Shown here: one piece after another, positions 58,137-64,000 of the stretch
Layout: every line of letters begins with the position of its first letter
Numbering within the stretch: the stretch's first letter is position 1
Assembly (NCBI GenBank): GCA_021014325.1
Contig: CM037474.1
Location: 6,241,130 to 6,305,129, forward strand
Source of the DNA: Plazaster borealis
Lineage: Eukaryota; Echinodermata; Asteroidea; Forcipulatida; Labidiasteridae
Reading direction: 5' to 3'
DNA length: 64,000 nt
The notes under the pieces: model-generated
What the model saw: only the letters and a program-made list of their open reading frames with translations
The model's database searches: none
Told to the model about the DNA's origin: nothing
Program-made: the position numbers and the translations under genes

Positions 58137-58494
58137 AATAATAATAATAATCAATTTTTATATAGCGCTTTACACACCCGAAGGGCGTCTCAAAGCACTT
58201 CTAACATTATTACCCCTGGTCACTGGGCCATTTATTTCATTCCTTAAACCATCTCAGCTCCCCCGGGAGTATACAGCCTGCGCAACAAATATGAGCTACT
58301 AAGCTAAATCAATCACAAGAACCATCTCTGCCCTCACAGGTACCCATTTTACCCCTGGGTGGAGAGAAGCAATTATAGTTAAGTGTCTTGCTCAGGGACA
58401 CAGGTGTCACGACCGGGACTCGAACCCACACTCTGCTGAACAGAAACACCAGAGCTTGAGTTCGGTGTTCTTATCCGCTCGGCTACCACACCCC
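58137..58494 (-). mobile_element. tRNA-Leu-derived SINE, shorter body
   Basis: Head at 58395-58494, tail (ATA)n with TATATAGCGCTTTACACACC and CGAAGGGCGTCTCAAAGC. The middle contains CCTGGGTGGAGAGAAGCAAT, the body type of 40789-40991. Confidence 0.85.
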
Positions 58495-58499
58495 ATTGT

Positions 58500-59160
58500 A
58501 GATACAAAGCATTTATCAGAAAAAATGAAGGAGGAATACATTTGCTCTTCTGATACATTTCTTGAAAACTGGAGTTTTAGTAAGTCCATTAAGCCTTTCA
58601 GATGAATCTTTGTCGCATTCCTTTGAAAGTGATGTCAAAAGATTACACTTCTTCAGTAGGTACATTGTAAACATCTTCGTTAGTTATAAAACTCTTTTTG
58701 GATGATAAATCAGTCTGTTGAATGGTTTTAAAAAAAAGCAGTCTATGCCTCAAATTTAGCATTTTTTTATTATTATTTTTTTAATTTTGGCGTTTTATTT
58801 ATTCCTTATGGGAAAATGTATTTTGAAGTTTAATTTTATTCAGGAGTTGTGATTGAAATTTCCTATAATAAACCATTTCATGGCCGAATATCCCTGAGCG
58901 TGAGCAAGTGGTCTTGAAGCTATTTATTCAATTGGCTACCAAATTCTACCAGAGATTTAATGCAATATGTAACAGGCAGTTGAAGCCAGTGGCTGTATGT
59001 CATTGCGCAGTTATCACAAACTACAGTAAAACAGTTTCGTGCGAACACAAAACTTCTGCAAAAATGTTTGGCTACAAAAACCATTTAACTTTAAAAAACG
59101 ACTCCACAGATTATTGGTTGCAAGAATGGGACCCTACTTCCTGGCTGAAGTCATTCATAC
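58500..59160. other. intronic DNA, nothing recognised
   Basis: An 89-residue plus-strand frame at 58908 has no recognisable content. Confidence 0.4.
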
Positions 59161-59161
59161 T

Positions 59162-59724
59162 GGGCCCAATTTCATAGAACTGCTTAAGCACAAAAACTAG
59201 CTAAGCATAACAAAATTACGCTTACCGGAATAAGGTTACCAGCCAAACTAACATGTCACAAGTACAATTTGTGACAGGTATCCTGCTCATTTCTGCTTAG
59301 CAGAAAATTGTTAAGCAATATTTTCTGCTTAAAGGTGTTGTACACGTTTGGTAATTGCTCAAAATATATATAAGCATAAAAACTGACCTGGTAACGAGCA
59401 ACAGAGAGCTGTTGATAGTATAACACATTGTGAGAAACGACTCCCTCTAAAGTAACGTAGTTTTTGAGAAAGAGGTAATTTCTCACAAAAATAATACAAA
59501 CTTCTTGCAAGAAGTTTTTATTCCTATCTGAAAGCACACAAATTTGTACAACAAGGGTGTTTTTTCTTTCATCATTTTCTTGCAACTTCAATGACCAATT
59601 GAGCCCAAATTTTCACAGGCTTGTTATTTTATGCATATGTTGGGATACACCAAGTGAGAACACTGGTCTGTGACAATTACCGAACATGTACGATGGCTTT
59701 AAGCAGCTTTATGAAATTGGGCCC
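59162..59724. mobile_element. GGGCCCAATT-type MITE split by a family A MITE
   Basis: Both GGGCCC ends are intact. Removing the insert at 59333-59698 and one TTAA rejoins CTGCTTAAGCAGC. Confidence 0.9.
59333..59698. mobile_element. TTAA MITE family A, copy 6, inserted in another MITE
   Basis: A 366-bp copy flanked by TTAA, inserted in the palindromic CTGCTTAAGCAGC of a GGGCCCAATT-type MITE. Its centre is again CTTCTTGCAAGAAG. Confidence 0.92.
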
Positions 59725-60466
59725 ATGTTGACTTTGATCAAATAAGCCTGAATTTTACGCCATTTTACTCCATTGTGTTTCTACCAGTCTGCCGTGAACT
59801 CGGGCACTTGATCAATATGCACATTAGGCCATCGATGTTTACCGAGCGCTGTGCGTAATGATCAATTACAACAAAAAAGATGTACCCAGCAGAGTGTTTT
59901 TATAAAAACCCAACCGTTCTAATGGTAATTAAATCCAACGGCTTAGAAAGTGCAACTGACTTTATTGAAATCCTTTTATTTATTAACCAATTATTTCATA
60001 ATCTTTATTTTAGACTGTATTTTTTAGTATATTTGTAAAAAATGGCTACATTAACTTAACGCACATCTGGAAATATTTTGCTCAATATAAATGGTGAAAT
60101 TATTATTATGTTTTATTAATGGTACGTTTTCGTTGAACATCTGGTTACAATTCACTTAATGTTCACTTAATGTTCTCTGCAGGTTTTAACATTTTAAAAC
60201 GAGAAAATAGAATTAGCTGTTGCAAACTGCTTACCAACCAAAAGTACCTAGGGTATAAATGCAAAAATAGTGAATGGCCTGACGTTCGACCCTAGCAGAG
60301 TCTTTCTCGAAGGCTACAAAAAAACCCAACATTTTCCAATAATTAGTATTAATTAGCTAATGTCCAATAGTGAATGGCCTGACGTTTGGACCCTGTTTTA
60401 GCAAGATTTAAAAACAACAACCATGTGATGCTTTTTCAATTTGAGTTATCTACACTTATTGTAAAC

Positions 60467-60883
60467 CAGGATACTCCCCAGGTTTTTTCAAGGTGGGGCA
60501 TTCTGGGCCAAAATTTTGGGATGTCTAGCCGAAGGGCGCTGAATTGAAAAAAGGTCTTCAGAATGTTTTCAAAGCCCTACTGTGCAATTTGGAGCAATCT
60601 ATATAGTTTTCTGTTCATGTTTTTTGTGAAACTACCGTGTATATATATATATGAGAGATATGCCAGAGATATGCCAGAGATATGCCAGAGATATGCCAGA
60701 GATATGCCAGAAGAGAGATATGCCAGAGTTTGTTTAACTCATATTCTGAATTTATTACATATATATATATATATATTTAATTATTTATTTTTGTGTGCGC
60801 ATCGGCCAAAATGTGCGCGTATCGGCACGCGAATTCGTGCGTGTCGGCCCGATACGCTAGCTTGTGCATGGGGAGAACCCCTT
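60467..60883. mobile_element. hAT-like MITE with a small minisatellite inside
   Basis: It begins CAGGATACTCCCCAGG and ends GGGGAGAACCCC. The middle has expanded AT repeats and an 11-bp minisatellite. Flanks TAAAC and TAAGC differ by one base. Confidence 0.72.
60653..60735. repeat. 11-bp minisatellite GAGATATGCCA
   Basis: About six tandem copies inside the hAT-like element, flanked on both sides by (AT)n runs. Confidence 0.85.
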
Positions 60884-61248
60884 TAAGCTAATCATTGGTT
60901 TTTACAAAGCTTTATAGTTCTAAAGGGCTCTCTGCACATGCTAGTTATTGACCTGATTATATAAGCCTTGGACATTAGCTAATTAGTACTAATTATTGGA
61001 AAATGTTGGGGGGTTTTTTAGCCTTCAAGAAAGACTCTGCTAGGGTCGAAACGTCAGACCATTAGCTATTTTTTGGCATTTATACCATATGTCCTTTGGT
61101 TGATAAGCAGTTTGCAACAGCTAATTATATTTTCTAATTATAGTACTACATGGTAAAATCAAGGCTCAGGTGTACAATAAGCCATATCATTTCTCTAATT
61201 GTGCGAGTCTCTTTTTGAGCATGCTTACCTGGGAATGGTGGAGAGGTA

Positions 61249-61700
61249 GAGACAGATTTAAAATCAGCCTTTTTAGAAATCAATCTTAAGCAACGGCAGA
61301 GCCAGGAATTTTCAAGGGATACGGGGGCAGGGGGCATTATTATTTTTATTAGTATTATTTATTCGACCTCAACAATACATGAACAAAAAATACAATACAA
61401 GACAAATCAAAGAACTATAAAACAAAAACAAAAATAACAAAGCAAAAAATATAGGCCCAGCCCTAAAACATACAGAACAGAAATGTTTAAAAAATAATGA
61501 TGATGGCATGAGGGCAACTAGAGAGAACAATGAAAAATGAGTGTATGAGGGGAGCAATCAAGTACGAGAAGTTAATCTAGGGAAGGACACAAGAAAATGA
61601 CACAACAATGCCCCCTGCCCCCAACCCCTCTTGAAAATTCCTGGCTCTGCCATTGCTTAAGATTGATTTCTAAAAAGGCTGATTTTAAATCTGTCTCTGG
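61249..61700. repeat. foldback repeat with about 90-bp arms
   Basis: The arms at 61249-61338 and 61607-61700 are almost identical inverted copies (GGCAGAGCCAGGAATTTTCA against TTGAAAATTCCTGGCTCTGC). The loop starts with ATT units and resembles a LINE tail. Confidence 0.85.
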
Positions 61701-61915
61701 GTCAGGGACAACAAAAGTAAACTAAATTACTGTTGCTCGGAAGCATGTTATCCCACAAATAGAAAGACAGTAAAACTGGAGGAAAAAACAGACATGAAAA
61801 AATGAGGGAGAGGAAGAAGATCAAGTTCCCACTCATGTATGCTCCCATTGCGTTTCACCGGAGTTGGAGGCCATGCATTCCCTTTTTGGGGGCACTTTAT
61901 GTATCAGAGTTTTGG

Positions 61916-62266
61916 CGTGGCGTTGCCGAGCGATTTAAAAGCACCGGACTCAAGCTCTGGATTATCCGATCAGTTGAGTGTGGGTTCGAGTCCCTGTCAT
62001 GGTACTTATGCCCTTGAGCAAGATACTTTATCATAATTGCTTGTCTTTTCGGATGGGACATGAAGCCGTAGGTCCTGTGTACTAGGATTGGTAGTGCACG
62101 TCAAAGAACCCAAAACACTTATCGCGGAAAAGTAGGGGTTAACCCCTGTGTTTCTGGTTCACATAGCAAGCATCCTTGTTTATAGGTTTCCTCAGGCTTG
62201 CGAGCTACAGTGATTAAGTTCATTTATGAGGCATCCTTGGTCATTACCAGAAATACATAATAATCA
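61916..62266 (+). mobile_element. tRNA-Leu-derived SINE, diverged
   Basis: Head GTTGCCGAGCGATTTAAAAG, B box GGGTTCGAGTCCC, body with GACATGAAGCCGTAGGTCCT. Confidence 0.8.
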
Positions 62267-62399
62267 TATTTCGGGGGGAGGGGGCTGGCACCTGGGGGGC
62301 ATTGGAAAATTGTGGGGACACTTGCCCCCGGGCAATACATTTGTACCAAAGCAAGCTTCCAGATAATGATGGTTATATAATGTATATTCCATGTTTTCT

Positions 62400-62532
62400 C
62401 CTGAAGACAAGCAGAGTTTTTTCGAAACGTCAAGACCACACCGGCTCTTTTCAGAGCCAACACTCCCACAAAAGAGATTTTACACATGGTTGTACCCGCA
62501 AGTTTACTATTTATTTATAGTTACTCCTTATT
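62400..62532 (+). repeat. repeat with a perfect histone-type 3' stem-loop
   Basis: GGCTCTTTTCAGAGCC lies at 62443-62458, followed 11 bases later by AAAAGAGA. Upstream is TCGAAACGTCAAGACC. The segment AAAAGAGATTTTACACATGG onward is repeated at 37380. No histone frame is near. Confidence 0.8.
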
Positions 62533-62636
62533 TGTTCACACCATGCAAAGCTTCAAAAACCACTTAGGTATAGTTACCAATGCTCTCCCACAGGTTATAT
62601 TTGTTTTTGAGTATGTGTGCTCCTATATATTCGCAG

Positions 62637-62787
62637 GTATATCTCATCTGCTACATCTCCCAAAGACATTGTCATCTTGGTCGACACAAGTGGGAGTATG
62701 ACCGGGGTAAGAATTGAGATTGCCAAGCACACCGTCAACACTATCATGGGTACTCTTGGTGACGATGACTTCTTCAATGTGTTAACA
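62637..62787 (+). CDS. CACNA2D3-like: alpha-2/delta calcium channel subunit, sixth exon (VWA domain with MIDAS)
   Basis: The exon begins after ATTCGCAG, completes the Trp codon, and ends ACA|GTAAGT, phase 2 to 0. It encodes [20 protein letters not shown], then [20 protein letters not shown] and [10 protein letters not shown]. The metal-ion-dependent adhesion site D-x-S-x-S is intact as DTSGS (bases 62683-62697); in the family this site coordinates a divalent cation and is needed for channel trafficking. Threonine replaces the usual valine at the second, non-coordinating position. SATSPKD-x-VILVD and TLGDDDFFN resemble CACNA2D3/4 more than CACNA2D1/2 (by eye only). Confidence 0.98.
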
Positions 62788-63690
62788 GTAAGTTGCCACT
62801 GGGTACCGGTCAAAATACTGCCACATTCTAGAGAAATATTATATAACCAGGCATTTCATTTCGGAGAATACTTTTAATTAAATATTATATTAAAGTTATA
62901 TTATTCTCAGTCATTGTTACTCTGTTATCCAATTGTTAAGTTTTATTACCAACTCATGCACCAAGCAAAAGATTCCAATTGTTAAACTAGAGATTTAAGA
63001 TTTGTCAAAATCCAACAGTATGATCTCTGAACAATGAAACATTCAAGAACACTGAACAATGAAACATTTATCACAGATGTTTTAAAACAGAGAAAGATAA
63101 AAGATTTCAGATTTTTTTTTTGAAACTCCATTTAATGCCTGTTTTTCAACCTTACTGTATGTAAGGGAGCGTCTCGAAAATTGGAACGGTAAGCGTTTTG
63201 GGTTTTTTATCGGTAAAGTATCCCAGCAAGTGAACATGGACCAGTCCGTTGGACCACCGGTGTGTTCCGTTGGATCATTCCAAAGGAATGTTCGGCTTAA
63301 TCTACACAATCAGCGGAATGTTCTTGCGGTCCAATGGATCGCGGGCATATGCCCACAGGAAAGTTCCTTCGCGCCTAGAACATGCCCGACTTTTGAGATG
63401 CTCCCTAAACCAGACATGATATTCTTCCTACTTTAGTCTGATTTCAGATTATTTTGCCCTTTGGAAAAATCAGAAAAATTGTGATTAAATAGCCTGAAAA
63501 GTCTACTAAAACTTACATACAACATGTGTTCATTTAGATCAGCCCTTGTACTCAATACAAATTTCCTATTTTTTTTCCAATGACCAAATATCATGTCTGC
63601 TAAACAGTCTTGAAAAGTAATCTCGATGTTCACTGCAGGCTTGGGTAATAATGATTCAGTTGACTTTTTTGTTCTTTCTTTTTTAAACAG

Positions 63691-63765
63691 TTCAGTGATA
63701 GTGCACAGTTTATACAGCCATGTTTTAATGGAACTCTTGTGCAGGCCAATTCAGACAACAAAAAT
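63691..63765 (+). CDS. CACNA2D3-like: alpha-2/delta calcium channel subunit, seventh exon (VWA continued)
   Basis: This 75-base exon has the acceptor TTTTAAACAG and the donor AAT|GTGAGT, phase 0 to 0. It encodes FSDSAQFIQPCFNGTLVQAN followed by SDNKN. The I-x-P-C-F/L-N-G-T-L-V-Q-A segment is conserved in alpha-2/delta-3 and -4 and carries the VWA cysteine and a candidate N-glycosylation site (NGT). The intron before it is the shortest seen, about 0.9 kb. The rest of the VWA domain, the Cache-like domains and the C-terminal anchor are beyond the right edge of the window. Confidence 0.96.
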
Positions 63766-63854
63766 GTGAGTTTCTTTTGTTAATATTTGTAGGTTTAAAA
63801 TGTAATGTATTTTGTATCTAATTCATTAGTCTTTGGTTCTGTAGAGTTTCCATT

Positions 63855-64000
63855 TCATTGCGCTGCTAACCGTAAGCACACGAAAAGGCATGCTAACCTT
63901 CCAGTGCTTACTGTATGAAAATGAATGACGTAACAATGCCAATCCATGGTGAGTTAACGCACAAGCTGGCCTAATTTTCTTGCTAACCTGTGAAATACAC
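63855..64000. mobile_element. MITE-like sequence at the window end
   Basis: It has TCCATTTCATTGCGCTGCTA and CAGTGCTTACTGTATGAAAA, resembling the short GGGCCCAATTTCAT subfamily. The right part is cut by the window edge. Confidence 0.45.

Larger units (their letters stand above)
60223..61135. repeat. large inverted repeat with about 160-bp arms around a hAT-like MITE
   Basis: The arms at 60223-60375 and 60955-61135 share GTTGCAAACTGCTTACCAAC and GACTCTGCTAGGGTCGAAAC in opposite orientations. Relatives occur at 17395-17515 and 18380-18550. Confidence 0.82.

Noticed and set aside
62443..62458. Histone gene 3' end
   Set aside because: No histone coding frame upstream; a second copy of the same repeat exists at 37355.

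Overview
This window is non-coding-rich eukaryotic DNA dominated by the introns of one large plus-strand gene. Seven exons with clean GT-AG borders and compatible phases (2748-2861, 36799-36858, 40004-40172, 44541-44672, 56205-56265, 62637-62787, 63691-63765) encode 254 consecutive residues of a voltage-gated calcium channel alpha-2/delta subunit, closest by eye to the CACNA2D3/CACNA2D4 branch. They cover the extracellular region before the VWA domain, the VWA_N domain and the start of the VWA domain with an intact DxSxS MIDAS. The signal peptide exon lies upstream and the rest of VWA, the Cache regions and the membrane anchor lie downstream. The first intron seen is about 33.9 kb.

The organism is an animal. 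The repeats (tRNA-Leu-derived SINEs, a CR1/L2-type LINE with a 2A-like peptide, swarms of TTAA-flanked MITEs, and MITEs with GGGCCCAATTTCAT ends) suggest a marine invertebrate deuterostome, most probably an echinoderm. That placement is inference; the gene assignment is strong.

Layout. 1-2747: upstream intron with a MITE half, AT-rich DNA, a tRNA-Leu SINE and a 103-bp tandem duplication. 2862-36798: giant intron with many MITEs, an interstitial telomere repeat (7205-7250), 39-bp (22686-23607) and 60-bp (27249-27960) minisatellites, and a nested block (35465-36657) in which a LINE tail with a 12-bp target duplication sits inside a TTAA MITE. 36859-44540: foldback repeats and a six-element nest of transposons (40269-42421), ending with two MITEs directly against the acceptor of exon 4. 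44673-56204: more MITEs, a SINE, a LINE fragment and a minus-strand CR1/L2-like LINE (about 49219-53040) broken by frameshifts, followed by a minus-strand SINE whose tail resembles the LINE's tail. 56266-62636: SINEs, MITEs, large inverted repeats and a sequence carrying a perfect histone-type 3' stem-loop. 62637-64000: the MIDAS exon and the next exon.

No prokaryotic feature, CRISPR array, functional tRNA or rRNA gene is supported. Nearly all open frames outside the exons and the LINEs lie in repeats or appear by chance. The most interesting material is the TTAA-flanked MITE community (central palindromes that change in a paired way between copies, shared TTAA borders, deep nesting) and the SINE-LINE pair with matching 3' hairpins of different stem sequence.
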